A DNA stretch of 64,000 bases from Saccharibacillus sp. O23 (GTDB taxonomy: Bacteria > Bacillota > Bacilli > Paenibacillales > Paenibacillaceae), in NCBI RefSeq assembly GCF_002205895.1, contig NZ_NJDE01000009.1, positions 1-64,000 on the forward strand, read 5' to 3'. Below, piece by piece: positions 1 to 8,662 of the stretch; position 1 is the stretch's first letter, and the number at the start of each line of letters is the position of its first letter. The notes under the pieces are model-generated. The model was given only the letters and a program-made list of their open reading frames with translations, ran no database searches and was not told the origin of the DNA. The translations under genes were made by a program, and so were the position numbers.

Positions 1-2
1 GC

Positions 3-1046
3 GCCCGGCGGCGGCTGGCGGAGCGGCTGAAGCGGGCGCTCGCGCCCGACGCCCCGGGCGCGGCCGCCCTCGGCTGGGAGCGCGCTTACGGGCTGCCGCC
101 CGCGACCTCCGGCGCCGCGGCCGGCAGCGAAGCCGCGCTTGTCGGCCTCGAAGCCGGCCGGCGCGCGGCTTTGATCGCCGAGCTGCGCAGCCGCACGGCC
201 CTAAGAGCGTCCGGCACTGACTCGCCGGACAGTTCCGCGCCTTTCTGGGCGGTCGGCGACGCCTTCTCGTCGCTCGCGGAATTCGGCTCCGCTTATAAGC
301 AGCTTCGCCAACTGCTGGATTACCGGTTCTATTTCCCGGATCGAACCGTCATGCTGCGGGAAGAACTGCCCGCGCCGGGCGAGCCTCTGCCGGCATTCGA
401 TCTGCGCCGGTTCACCGAAGAGATCAAGCGCGAACATTTTGCAGAAGCGTTCCGCGATCTGCGCCTGTATGCGTCCCGGATGGCCGACGATCACCGCTGC
501 GCGCCGGTCGGCTTGAAATCGTTTCTGGGCAATATCATCTTCAATCTGATCACGCTGCTGGGCAATATGGATTACGACGCCGCCGATCTGGACGAAGCCA
601 AATACGGATTTTTCCGCGATATCGAAGAAGCGAGCGACGCGCGGACCGCGATTCTGCTGCTCGAACGTTTTCTGCGGCTCGCCGAAGACAAGATCGCCGA
701 ACACGAAGGGCAGTCGGGCGATCCGAACATGAAGAAACTGCTCGCTTACATCGAAGAACATTATGCCGAACCGCTCAGTTTGACCGGGCTGGGTCGCCAT
801 TTTCATTTTAACCCGTCGTATCTGTCCAGCTACTTCGCCACGCATAACAAAGAAGGCTTCAGCGAATACCTGAACCGGATCCGCGTGACCAAAGCCGAGG
901 AGCTGCTGCGGACGGGCGAACTCAGCATCTCGGAGATCAGCGGCCGCGTCGGTTATTCCGACCCCGGCTATTTCACCAAAGTGTTTCGCAAACAGACCGG
1001 GTTCTCGCCGAGCCAATACCGCAGGCAGCACCCGGCCGGAAGATAA
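3..1046 (+). CDS. AraC-type response regulator, C-terminal part (5' end outside window)
   Basis: The frame is open from the first bases of the window, so the gene is 5'-truncated by the window edge and its receiver domain is not visible. The last 100 or so residues form an AraC-type double helix-turn-helix: a start MKKLLAYIEEHYAEPLSL, the core NPSYLSSYF, and the second helix motif ISEISGRVGYSDPGYFTKVF. The stop lies 12 bp before a YesM-type sensor kinase, the standard pairing of YesN-type regulators. Proteins of this kind usually activate a neighbouring carbohydrate transport operon, here the ABC genes that follow. The central region is alpha-helical and poorly conserved, as is usual for the family. 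Confidence 0.9.
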   Translation, partial: ARRRLAERLKRALAPDAPGAAALGWERAYGLPPATSGAAAGSEAALVGLEAGRRAALIAELRSRTALRASGTDSPDSSAPFWAVGDAFSSLAEFGSAYKQLRQLLDYRFYFPDRTVMLREELPAPGEPLPAFDLRRFTEEIKREHFAEAFRDLRLYASRMADDHRCAPVGLKSFLGNIIFNLITLLGNMDYDAADLDEAKYGFFRDIEEASDARTAILLLERFLRLAEDKIAEHEGQSGDPNMKKLLAYIEEHYAEPLSLTGLGRHFHFNPSYLSSYFATHNKEGFSEYLNRIRVTKAEELLRTGELSISEISGRVGYSDPGYFTKVFRKQTGFSPSQYRRQHPAGR

Positions 1047-1058
1047 GGAGGTTCGGGC

Positions 1059-2861
1059 ATGAGAACATACTGGCGCCGGTTCCACGCGCAGCGGCTGTTC
1101 GCGAAGCTGTTCCTGGTCATGGTCGTCAGCACGGTGACCGTCTGCATCGTCACGTCGCTCGTCACCATCCGCATGTCGGAACGATTATTCACCGAGACGT
1201 TCGGCATCACCAATTCCAAAGTCTTGAACCAGATTCGCACGGGCATGGAGTCGTTCAACGACTCGGTCGTCAACGCCGCGTCTTACGCGGCCATGAACGG
1301 CACGATCAAAGCCTACCTCAGCGGCGGCGAGTCCGATTCGACGCGCGCCGCGGGCACGTATTTCGGCATGAACCAGCAGATGCGGCGGGTCAAATCGAAC
1401 GTCGACGCTTATAACTTGTCCGTTACGGCGGCCGGCGTCAACGGACGCAGCTATTCGACGGACCGCAATTACTGGCCGATGTCCGAATCGCGCCTGTTGG
1501 ATCATCCGCTGTCGGTACGCACCGAAGCGGAACCCAAACGCCTGCTGTACCAATTCGACGAAGAACGGGACGAGCACGGTCATTTCGTCCCTTATATCGT
1601 CGCGTCCAAAGCTCTGCTGGAACGGACGACCGGCTTCATCTACGGCGACCTGTACATCTCGATCCGGGAAGACGAATTCCGGCGTTTCTACGGCAACTTT
1701 ACCAGCGCGGGCAACGATGTCGTCATTCTCGATTCGACGGGCCGGATCGTGTCCAGCAACCGAACGGAACTGATCGGGCGAGTATCGAGACAGATGCTCG
1801 ATTACGCCAAGCCTTCGGCCGAAGGCGAAGACGTGGTACGCCGCAACGTCGAAGTGTTCGACCGGAGTTCCATTCTGCTGTCGAGTTATATTCCCGAATA
1901 CGACTTCTATCTCGTCAATCTGATCGATCGCGATTACGCGGCCGGCAAAGTGGTGAATCTGCGCGATCTGGTGCTCGTGGGCGGATTGATCGTGGGCGCG
2001 GCGCTGCTGCTCGTCTTCTTGATCACCCGCAGGCAGACACGCTCGCTGACCATGCTGGTCCGGCAGATGTCCACGGTCACCGAGAAGAATTTCGACAACT
2101 ACGTTCGCGTCACCGAGTCGGCCGGTTACGAAGTCAAGGAACTGAGCCGCGCTTACAATTACATGCTCGACGAGCTGAACGACTATATCAAGCGGCTGCT
2201 GGAGACGCAGAAGGAACGGCGGAACGCGGAACTTGCGGCGCTTCAGCGGCAGATCAATCCGCATTTCCTGTATAACACGTTGGCCTCGATCAAGATTCTG
2301 GTGCAAAAAGGCGATAAAGAAGCGGCGGCTTCGACGATCAACGCGCTGATCTCCCTGCTGCAAAACACGATCAGCAACGTGAGCGAAACGGTGACCATCG
2401 AGCAGGAATTGGAGAATATGCGCAATTACGTATTTATCAATTATGCCCGTTACGGCGACCGGATTCGGGTCAACGTATTCGCCGCGCCGGATTGCATGAT
2501 TTACCGCGTGCCGAAACTCATCATTCAGCCTTTTATCGAAAACGCGTTTTTCCATGCGTTCAACGAAAAACAGAACGGGATGATCTACGTCTTGGTCTCG
2601 CAGTCCGAAGGACGGTTGATCTGCGAAGTGAGCGACAACGGCGACGGCATGGAAGGCGCGGAAGAGTGGAACAGCACGGAAGGAGCCGCGCTGCCGAATC
2701 CGAAAAGCAAGCGTCAGCTGTTTACCGGCATCGGCGTGCAGAACGTGCATAACCGGATCAAGCTGCTGTACGGGGAAGAATACGGAGTCTCGATCGAAAG
2801 CCGCAAAGGACAGGGAACCAAAATCCGGATCGAACTGCCGTTGATCACGGAAGAAATTTAG
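1059..2861 (+). CDS. YesM-type sensor histidine kinase
   Basis: This 600-residue membrane kinase should sense an extracellular signal and phosphorylate the upstream AraC-type regulator. A first membrane segment lies near residues 14-34, an extracytoplasmic sensor region follows, a second membrane segment lies near 302-325, then a HAMP linker. The phosphoacceptor motif QINPHFLYNTLASIK is near residue 400, and the ATPase domain shows the N box (PFIENAFFHAF), DNGDGM and GIGVQNVHNRIKL. The LytS/YesM arrangement (His_kinase plus HATPase_c) is complete. It starts with ATG 13 bp after an AAGGAGG site and is cotranscribed with the regulator. Its target is probably the sugar transporter starting at 3099. 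Confidence 0.95.
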   Translation: MRTYWRRFHAQRLFAKLFLVMVVSTVTVCIVTSLVTIRMSERLFTETFGITNSKVLNQIRTGMESFNDSVVNAASYAAMNGTIKAYLSGGESDSTRAAGTYFGMNQQMRRVKSNVDAYNLSVTAAGVNGRSYSTDRNYWPMSESRLLDHPLSVRTEAEPKRLLYQFDEERDEHGHFVPYIVASKALLERTTGFIYGDLYISIREDEFRRFYGNFTSAGNDVVILDSTGRIVSSNRTELIGRVSRQMLDYAKPSAEGEDVVRRNVEVFDRSSILLSSYIPEYDFYLVNLIDRDYAAGKVVNLRDLVLVGGLIVGAALLLVFLITRRQTRSLTMLVRQMSTVTEKNFDNYVRVTESAGYEVKELSRAYNYMLDELNDYIKRLLETQKERRNAELAALQRQINPHFLYNTLASIKILVQKGDKEAAASTINALISLLQNTISNVSETVTIEQELENMRNYVFINYARYGDRIRVNVFAAPDCMIYRVPKLIIQPFIENAFFHAFNEKQNGMIYVLVSQSEGRLICEVSDNGDGMEGAEEWNSTEGAALPNPKSKRQLFTGIGVQNVHNRIKLLYGEEYGVSIESRKGQGTKIRIELPLITEEI

Positions 2862-2913
2862 GATACCCGGCAAGCAAAACTTTAAATTTTACGAATATCC
2901 AAAATTATTCCCA

Positions 2914-2929
2914 ATGATAACGCTATCAT
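2914..2929 (+). promoter_or_regulatory. cre-like CcpA operator
   Basis: The core TGATAACGCTATCA (2915-2928) fits the classical cre consensus TGWNANCGNTNWCA at every fixed position and is almost palindromic. It lies 170 bp upstream of the sugar-binding lipoprotein gene, a normal place for catabolite repression of a sugar uptake operon. Binding by CcpA is inferred. Confidence 0.65.
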
Positions 2930-3015
2930 TTTCGCGAGACATAATGATTTCCCCATTCCGCACAAAGATATTCCTAACTTCTCCCGAATCGCAAATGCTA
3001 AGATTATTCACGTAA

Positions 3016-3029
3016 AGCAACCGCTTTCA
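3016..3029 (+). promoter_or_regulatory. second, weaker cre-like box
   Basis: AGCAACCGCTTTCA matches 12 of 14 positions of TGWAANCGNTTNCA, including the central CG and the right half-site. It lies 70 bp upstream of the lipoprotein start, about 100 bp from the better box at 2914. It could be an auxiliary CcpA site or chance. Confidence 0.35.
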
Positions 3030-3098
3030 TCACGAATTTTCAAAGATTTCGGAGCTTAAAGGGTGTCTGTATACCATCATTCAAGGGGAGATGACAAA

Positions 3099-4421
3099 AT
3101 GAAAAGTTGGAAAAAAATCGTGCTGCCGTTGGCGGCATCCGCATTGATGCTTTCGGCCTGCTCGGGCGGAGGCGGTAACAGCACCACGGCAAGCGGCGGA
3201 GACAAAGCGAGCGGCGGCGGTTCGGATAAAAAAGAAATCACCATCTGGGCATGGGACCCGAACTTCAACATCGCGGCGCTGAATCTGGCCAAAGAAAAAT
3301 ATGCCAAGACTCACCCGGACGTGACGGTCAACATCGTGGAAAACGCGCAGGCGGATATCGTGCAGAAGCTGAACACCGGCCTGAACTCCGGTACGACCAA
3401 AGGCCTGCCTAACGTCGTTCTGATCGAAGACTACCGCGCGCAGAACTTCCTGCAAGCGTATCCGGACGCGTTCCGCGATATGTCCGACAAGATCAAAGGT
3501 TCGGACTTCGCGGATTACAAAGCGGGCCCGACCAGCTTCGACGGCAAACAATACGGCATTCCGTTCGACTCCGGCGTAACCGGCCTGTACGTGCGTACCG
3601 ACTATCTGGAACAAGCCGGATACAAAGTATCGGATCTGGAGAACATCGACTGGGATCAATACATCGAGATCGGCAAGAAAGTCAAAGCCGCTACCGGCAA
3701 AGATATGCTGACTCAAGACCCGAACGATCTGGGCACGCTGCGCGTCATGCTGCAATCGGCAGGTTCGTGGTACCTCAAGGAAGACGGCGTAACGCCGAAC
3801 ATCGCAGGCAACCCGGCGTTCAAAGAAGCGCTGGAACTGTACAAAAAGATGTTCGACGCGAACATCGTGAAGCTGAACTCCGACTGGAGCCAATTCGTAG
3901 CCGCGTTCAACAGCGGAGACGTCGCTTCCGTACCGACCGGCAACTGGATCACGCCTTCGGTCAAAGCCGAAGCTTCGCAATCCGGCAAATGGGCCGTGGT
4001 ACCGATTCCTCGCCTGAAAACTACGGCCGGTTCGGTTAACGCGTCCAACTCCGGCGGCAGCTCGTGGTACGTCATGAACGTGGACGGCAAAGACACGGCA
4101 GCCGACTTCATGGCTTCGACGTTCGGCTCGGACAAAGACCTCTACCAAGAAATGCTGGACAAGATCGGCATCATCGGTACTCTGAAATCCGCTTCCGAAG
4201 GTTCCGCTTACGACAAAGCCGACGAGTTCTTCGGCGGCGAAAAGATCTACGCAGACTTCGCGAAATGGACGACAGAAGTTCCGAAAGTCAACTACGGCCT
4301 GCACACGTACGCGATCGAAGACATCCTGTCCGCGGAAGTTCAGAACTACCTGAACGGCAGCAAAGACGTGGATACGGTCATGAACGATACGCAAGCGCAA
4401 GCCGAAGCTCAACTGAAATAA
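3099..4421 (+). CDS. Sugar ABC transporter substrate-binding lipoprotein
   Basis: This 440-residue family-1 extracellular solute-binding protein should capture an oligosaccharide or sugar and deliver it to the two permeases downstream. A lipoprotein signal peptide is visible (MKSWKKIVLPLAASALML, lipobox LSAC, Cys at residue 21), followed by a Gly/Ser linker and a typical binding-protein body beginning EITIWAWDPNF. The ATG at 3099 was chosen over an in-frame upstream start because GGGGAG lies 8 bp before it and the signal peptide begins there. The usual cytoplasmic ATPase is absent from the operon, so a shared MsmX-like ATPase is expected. Substrate is unknown. Confidence 0.93.
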   Translation: MKSWKKIVLPLAASALMLSACSGGGGNSTTASGGDKASGGGSDKKEITIWAWDPNFNIAALNLAKEKYAKTHPDVTVNIVENAQADIVQKLNTGLNSGTTKGLPNVVLIEDYRAQNFLQAYPDAFRDMSDKIKGSDFADYKAGPTSFDGKQYGIPFDSGVTGLYVRTDYLEQAGYKVSDLENIDWDQYIEIGKKVKAATGKDMLTQDPNDLGTLRVMLQSAGSWYLKEDGVTPNIAGNPAFKEALELYKKMFDANIVKLNSDWSQFVAAFNSGDVASVPTGNWITPSVKAEASQSGKWAVVPIPRLKTTAGSVNASNSGGSSWYVMNVDGKDTAADFMASTFGSDKDLYQEMLDKIGIIGTLKSASEGSAYDKADEFFGGEKIYADFAKWTTEVPKVNYGLHTYAIEDILSAEVQNYLNGSKDVDTVMNDTQAQAEAQLK

Positions 4422-4441
4422 CGTTCCGAACAAGCTTTATC

Positions 4442-4495
4442 CCGGCGGATCTTCGGTTTCCGTACCCACCTTTTAGCGGGAATGGGGTCCGCCGG
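4442..4495 (+). terminator. Hairpin between binding protein and permeases (attenuator-like)
   Basis: CCGGCGGA (4442-4449) pairs perfectly with TCCGCCGG (4488-4495) and is followed by CTTCCTTTTATCTT. A partial terminator here would let the binding protein be made in excess over the permeases, a common pattern in such operons. Confidence 0.5.
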
Positions 4496-4543
4496 CTTCC
4501 TTTTATCTTCCATGATCATGCGCAAGCGGGAAATCCCTGTCGT

Positions 4544-4589
4544 GCGTTGTGCCTTCAAGCCTCAAGAGACGGTCTTGAATGCACAACGC
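4544..4589 (+). repeat. Long inverted repeat in the lipoprotein-permease gap
   Basis: Two arms of 16 nt (4544-4559 and 4574-4589) pair with a single mismatch around a 14-nt loop; the outer arms read GCGTTGTGC and GCACAACGC. No T-run follows, so it is more likely an RNA stability element or processing site than a terminator. It sits 90 bp upstream of the permease start. Confidence 0.55.
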
Positions 4590-4677
4590 GGGCACGGGGC
4601 TTATTCCGCCCTGAATGGTTCGGCTATATTTTATCGCTTTACCGCTAAAATACGTTAATTCAAAGGAGGAATATCGG

Positions 4678-5607
4678 ATGAAAACCGCTAATTCCACAGC
4701 CGGCCCGGTCAGCGAAAAGTTTCGTTCGAGCCGCAGCCGCCGATTCCGATCGGGACTGGTCGGCTGGTTGTTTGTCGCCGCCGCGGTCGTATTGATCGCC
4801 GCCTTCTATTTCTATCCGATGGTCCAAGCCTTGATTCTGTCGTTCAAGACCGGTACCGGTCTGAACTTGAAATTCAACGGCCTCGGCAACTACCAACGGC
4901 TGTTCACGGACAAGATTTTCCTGACGGCCGTAGGCAATACGTTTATCTATCTGCTGTTCCAAGTGCCGCTCATGATCATCCTCGCGATGTTCTTCTCGGT
5001 ACTGCTGAACGATCGCAACCTGAAGTTCAAAGGATTTTTCCGTACCGCGATCTTCCTGCCGGCGATCACGTCGCTGGTCGCGTACTCGATCGTCTTCAAG
5101 TATCTGTTCGCGCCGGACGGCTTGGTCAACTCGCTGCTGATGAACATTCATATCATCAGCGCGCCGATTCAATGGATCTCCGATCCGTTCTGGGCGAAAG
5201 TCACGATCATCATCGCGATCACTTGGCGCTGGACCGGTTATAACATGATCTTCTACCTGTCGGGTCTGCAAAACATCGATTCGTCGATCTACGAAGCGGC
5301 CCGCATCGACGGCGCTTCGGCCGTTCGCCAGTTCTTCAGCATCACGGTTCCGCTGCTTAAGCCGATCATTCTGTTCACGTCGATCACGTCCACGATCGGT
5401 ACGCTGCAGCTGTTCGACGAAGTCATGAACATCACCAAAGGCGGACCGGGCAACGCGACGACGACCATCTCGCAGTACATCTACAATCTGTCGTTCAAAT
5501 ATTCGGCCGACTTCGGTTACGCAGCGACGGTTTCTTACTCTATCGTGATCATGATCATTATCTTGTCCTTCATTCAATTCAAAGTGGCGGGTGATCGAAA
5601 TGCTTAA
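4678..5607 (+). CDS. Sugar ABC transporter permease (MalF/LacF type)
   Basis: This 309-residue inner-membrane permease has six hydrophobic segments, the first near residues 22-46, and the ATPase-coupling EAA loop (YEAARIDGASAVRQFFSITVPLL, shown in parts as EAARIDGA and ITVPLL). ATG 4678 follows AAAGGAGGAA with good spacing. An upstream in-frame TTG is not needed. The gene overlaps the next permease by a few bases, showing translational coupling. With its partner it forms the channel fed by the lipoprotein at 3099. Confidence 0.93.
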   Translation: MKTANSTAGPVSEKFRSSRSRRFRSGLVGWLFVAAAVVLIAAFYFYPMVQALILSFKTGTGLNLKFNGLGNYQRLFTDKIFLTAVGNTFIYLLFQVPLMIILAMFFSVLLNDRNLKFKGFFRTAIFLPAITSLVAYSIVFKYLFAPDGLVNSLLMNIHIISAPIQWISDPFWAKVTIIIAITWRWTGYNMIFYLSGLQNIDSSIYEAARIDGASAVRQFFSITVPLLKPIILFTSITSTIGTLQLFDEVMNITKGGPGNATTTISQYIYNLSFKYSADFGYAATVSYSIVIMIIILSFIQFKVAGDRNA

Positions 5608-6424
5608 AGCCAAAAGAGCCTCCATGTACCTGTTCCTGTCCCTTGCGGCGTTCGTGTCGATCTTCCCGTTCTTCTGGATGATCGTCAGCTCGACGAACCT
5701 GTCGGTGGACGTCACCAAAGGCCGCCTTCTTCCCGGCTCGCACCTGATGGATAACCTGCGGAATCTGACCGCAAGCGTCGACATCTGGAACGCGATGGGC
5801 AATTCGGCCAAGATCTCGATCTCCACGACGATTCTGGCGATGCTGATCGCCTCGCTGGCCGGTTACGGCTTCGAAGTCTACCGCAGCAAAGCGAAAGACG
5901 TCGTCTTCTCGATCCTGCTGCTGTCCATGATGATTCCGTTCGCGGCCCTGATGGTTCCGCTCTATCGGATGTTCGGCCAAGTCACGAATTTCTTCCCGAC
6001 GTTCGGCATCGACACGCCGGCGGCGGTCGTCATCCCGACGTTTACCACGGCGTTCCTGATCTTCTTCTTCCGTCAGAGCACGAAGATGTTCCCGCGCGAG
6101 CTGCTGGAAGCGGGCCGAATGGACGGATTGTCGGAGCTGGGTCTGTTCTTCCGCATCTACATGCCGACGATGAAAACGACTTATGCGGCGGCGGCGATCA
6201 TCACGTTCATGTCGAGCTGGAACAACTACATGTGGCCGCTCGTCATCCTGCAAACGCCGGAGAACCAAACGATCCCGCTGCTGATCTCGAACCTCGGTTC
6301 CGGTTACTCGCCGGACTACGGCTTGATCATGATGGCGATCGTCATCTCGACGATCCCGACGGCGCTGGTGTTCTTCTTGATGCAGAAGCACTTTGTTGCG
6401 GGCATGGTGGGGTCGGTGAAATAA
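5591..6424 (+). CDS. Sugar ABC transporter permease (MalG/AraQ type)
   Basis: This 277-residue partner permease begins with a membrane segment (YLFLSLAAFVSIFPFFWMI) and carries the EAA motif LLEAGRMDGLSELGLF. The first start is GTG at 5591, with ATG at 5600 also in frame; both overlap the end of the previous permease, whose stop is at 5605-5607. The C-terminal MQKHFVAGMVGSVK is the usual ending of the family. It closes the operon and is followed by a clear terminator. Confidence 0.92.
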   Translation: MIEMLKAKRASMYLFLSLAAFVSIFPFFWMIVSSTNLSVDVTKGRLLPGSHLMDNLRNLTASVDIWNAMGNSAKISISTTILAMLIASLAGYGFEVYRSKAKDVVFSILLLSMMIPFAALMVPLYRMFGQVTNFFPTFGIDTPAAVVIPTFTTAFLIFFFRQSTKMFPRELLEAGRMDGLSELGLFFRIYMPTMKTTYAAAAIITFMSSWNNYMWPLVILQTPENQTIPLLISNLGSGYSPDYGLIMMAIVISTIPTALVFFLMQKHFVAGMVGSVK

Positions 6425-6491
6425 CCTTTTCGAAGTTCGCATTCCTGTGGAAACATGAGCGGGCTTACGGGGGAAACCAAATCAAAAGCAA

Positions 6492-6530
6492 AGTCCTTTC
6501 ACCTTTGGTTAAGGTGGAAGGGCTTTTGTG
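6492..6530 (+). terminator. Rho-independent terminator after the sugar ABC operon
   Basis: AGTCCTTTCACCTT (6492-6505) pairs through two G-T wobbles with AAGGTGGAAGGGCT and is followed by TTTTGTGTTTT. The rest of the 311-bp gap (6425-6735) holds only the leader of the coat gene pair; no clear promoter was identified in it. Confidence 0.85.
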
Positions 6531-6735
6531 TTTTGCATAGGATCGCAAAACAGGGGAATCGAAGGACAAACGGTATACTTATCCGAAAATCGGGGGTTTC
6601 AAACGGGAAACCAGAAATGGAAAAGTTTAATTCGTTTTTCGTTTATTTTGCGGGGGGGCGGGTACAAAAGAAAAGAACGACATCGAAAACGAAAAGACAT
6701 CAAGAAGGAACAACATCGACTGGAGGTGCATCGAG

Positions 6736-6930
6736 ATGGCAACGAAAGAATTGGCTCTGCACGAGAAGCTCGAAGTACACGAACTGGTGATTCTCAAGAC
6801 GTCCTGCGTGACCAAAGCGGTCGCGATGTCGGGATTGGTCCAAGACGAGAAGCTCAAAGCGCTGATCGAAGAAGACATCGAGAATTCGGCGCAGGCGATC
6901 GACGAACTGAAAGCACTTCTAATCAGCTAA
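6736..6930 (+). CDS. Small CotF-like spore coat protein (YraG type)
   Basis: This is a 64-residue, mostly alpha-helical protein. Helical segments such as KLEVHELVILKTSCVTKA and the partner gene 13 bp downstream match the arrangement of the small-large CotF-related pairs of spore formers (B. subtilis yraG/yraF style). ATG follows CTGGAGGTG. The role as a coat component is inferred from the family. Confidence 0.7.
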   Translation: MATKELALHEKLEVHELVILKTSCVTKAVAMSGLVQDEKLKALIEEDIENSAQAIDELKALLIS

Positions 6931-6943
6931 GGAGGGATCACGC

Positions 6944-7261
6944 ATGACGACGCCCAAATCGATGACGAAAGAAACGTTGGTTAAAGCGGTCACGCCGATG
7001 GACGACATGGCGATCGCGACGGATATGCTGCTGTCCGCCAAAACGGCGGTACGCACGTACGCGGTAGCGCTGACGGAAGCCGCTTCGCCGAGAGTGCGCA
7101 AAGTGCTGAAGTCCCAACTGGATACGGCCATCAAGACGCACCAGAAGATCGCGGATTACATGATCGAAAACGAGATGTACCATCCGTACGATCTCGAAGA
7201 GCAGATCGAGCACGACATGAAGAAGTCGGAGATCGCGCGCAATCTGATCGAGACGAAATAG
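6944..7261 (+). CDS. CotF family spore coat protein
   Basis: This 105-residue protein has the CotF family layout: a long helix pair with LSAKTAVRTYAVALTEAASP, then RKVLKSQLDTAI and the family signature YMIENEMYHPYDLEEQI. CotF-like proteins are coat or spore-associated helical proteins with a ferritin-like fold. It follows its small partner with an AAGGAGG site, so the pair is one operon. It is the main evidence in this window that the organism sporulates. Confidence 0.85.
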   Translation: MTTPKSMTKETLVKAVTPMDDMAIATDMLLSAKTAVRTYAVALTEAASPRVRKVLKSQLDTAIKTHQKIADYMIENEMYHPYDLEEQIEHDMKKSEIARNLIETK

Positions 7262-7278
7262 ACGGTTAACCCGATGAC

Positions 7279-7315
7279 AAGACTCGTTCTCCGAAAGGAG
7301 CGGCGGGTCTTTTTG
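7279..7315 (+). terminator. Terminator after the coat gene pair
   Basis: An imperfect hairpin runs from AAGACTCGTTCTCC through a GAAA loop to GGAGCGGCGGGTCTT and ends in TTTTTGCG. Confidence 0.75.
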
Positions 7316-7382
7316 CGTTAAGCTGGAGTGCGGATAAGGAGGGCGATACAATAAACCTAAAGTTTCTTAAGGAGGAAAGAAC

Positions 7383-8003
7383 ATGGGCTGCGACATTCAC
7401 CTGTACTGCGAAGGATACCTCGACGACAAATGGATTAATATCGACCGCTGGCATAGGCAGACGGGTTGGCCGGAGATCGCCGCGGCGGAAAAAGAAGGGT
7501 TCACGCCGGTCGACCTGCTCGACGGGGCGCGGGATTACGGGTTGTTTTATCTGCTGGCGGGCGTGCGGGGGAGCGAAGAATATAACAGTTATCCGCCGAT
7601 CGCGGCTCCTCGGGGGCTGCCCGAACAATGGGATGCGCTGCTCAGCCGGGAATACGATTACGGAGAGCTGGCGGATCATGACATGTTCCACCATGCTTCT
7701 TATCTCACGCTGCGGGAGCTGAAAGACAGCGGGTACGGCGAACGGATGCGGCTCCGGGGTTGGGTGGAAGAAGAAGAACACGAAGAGACGATGAACAAAT
7801 TGCTGCGCGGAGAACGTTACCAGTCCCATTTTACGGACGTGAAAGAAGACGCCGGTTTTCGGGACGGCAAAGTCTATCGCGAGTGGGACGGCTATCTGAA
7901 TCTCAACTTGACCTCCATGATCGAGCAGATGGAACAGCTCAAAAAAGAACGGCGAATCGGCAGCGACGACGAAGTGCGGATCGTGTTCTGGTTTGACAAT
8001 TGA
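7383..8003 (+). CDS. Unknown protein with MGCDIH start
   Basis: This 206-residue soluble protein belongs to a group found in bacteria and phages that begins with MGCDIHLY and has a WHRQTGW segment; no function is known to me. It is rich in Asp, Glu, Tyr and Trp, has a mid-protein LLAGVRG segment and a helical C-terminus, and lacks a signal peptide or membrane segment. It is monocistronic: ATG follows TTAAGGAGGAAAGAAC and a terminator follows the stop. Confidence 0.75.
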   Translation: MGCDIHLYCEGYLDDKWINIDRWHRQTGWPEIAAAEKEGFTPVDLLDGARDYGLFYLLAGVRGSEEYNSYPPIAAPRGLPEQWDALLSREYDYGELADHDMFHHASYLTLRELKDSGYGERMRLRGWVEEEEHEETMNKLLRGERYQSHFTDVKEDAGFRDGKVYREWDGYLNLNLTSMIEQMEQLKKERRIGSDDEVRIVFWFDN

Positions 8004-8010
8004 ACGGGAA

Positions 8011-8045
8011 AGGCCGGTCTTCTTTCAATAGAAGATCGGCCTTTT
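8011..8045 (+). terminator. Terminator after the MGCDIH gene
   Basis: AGGCCGGTCTTCT (8011-8023) pairs with AGAAGATCGGCCT (8030-8042) with one wobble or mismatch, a 6-nt loop and a short T-run. Confidence 0.85.
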
Positions 8046-8115
8046 CGGGCTTTACAGAAGATTAACATCATGCTGATACGGGGCTGACTCTTCGCCTTTA
8101 CCATGAGGATGTGAT

Positions 8116-8131
8116 GTGGGAACGGTCCCAC
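8116..8131 (+). promoter_or_regulatory. LacI-type palindromic operator before the phosphodiester operon
   Basis: GTGGGAACGGTCCCAC has perfect 6-bp arms around a central CG, the geometry of LacI-family operators. It lies 67 bp upstream of the first gene of the operon that itself encodes a LacI regulator (10685). A weak -35-like TTTACA occurs about 65 bp further upstream. Recognition by that regulator is inferred. Confidence 0.6.
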
Positions 8132-8197
8132 AGAAGAATAACGGGCAGGACGGAGAAGCAGGAACGCGATACATAACGGAAGGCGGGACGACTAAAC

Positions 8198-8662
8198 ATG
8201 CTGCTGGATAAGCAAGGAACGGCGACGCCGGAAGATTCGCGGACGCATATCCGCATTCCTTTCGAACTGGGCGAAGGAGTCGAACGTCTGGAGCTTCGCT
8301 TCGAATATGCGCCGAAAACGCTGGACGACCGGGAGCGCGCGCTGGAACTGCTCCGCGACAGTTACGAAAGATACATCCTGCCGGAGCATCGCGAACGGGC
8401 GCTGATCCGAGCGGAGCGGCATCTGCCGTTGAAAAATCTGATCACCTTATCGCTCGACGATCCCGAAGGATATCGCGGAGCCTGCCACCGGCACGACCCG
8501 GTGCAGGAACTCTCGATCTCGAGGGAGCAGGCTTCGCCGGGGTTGATCGCTGCCGAACTGCTGCCCGGAACGTGGAGCGTGACGCTCAGCTTGCACTGCA
8601 TCGTCACGGATACCTGCGACTATCGGCTGCGAATCAACGCTTTCGGGGAGGCGAAGTCATGA
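8198..8662 (+). CDS. Unknown protein, first gene of the phosphodiester operon
   Basis: This 154-residue soluble protein has beta-rich stretches (IRIPFELGEGVERLELRFEY near the start and a strand-rich C-terminal half with TWSVTLSLHC). No signal peptide or membrane segment is seen. Its stop overlaps the start of the PHP hydrolase by ATGA, so the two are made together. From context and its beta-rich composition it could be an accessory domain of that hydrolase, similar to N-terminal beta domains in some CehA/McbA-family proteins. That relation is not proven. Confidence 0.7.
   Translation: MLLDKQGTATPEDSRTHIRIPFELGEGVERLELRFEYAPKTLDDRERALELLRDSYERYILPEHRERALIRAERHLPLKNLITLSLDDPEGYRGACHRHDPVQELSISREQASPGLIAAELLPGTWSVTLSLHCIVTDTCDYRLRINAFGEAKS

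Noticed and set aside
1185-2873. Long minus-strand open frame opposite the sensor kinase
   Set aside because: It mirrors the kinase gene in GC-rich sequence, has Arg/Asp/His-rich composition and no domain or ribosome site; the plus-strand kinase is complete.
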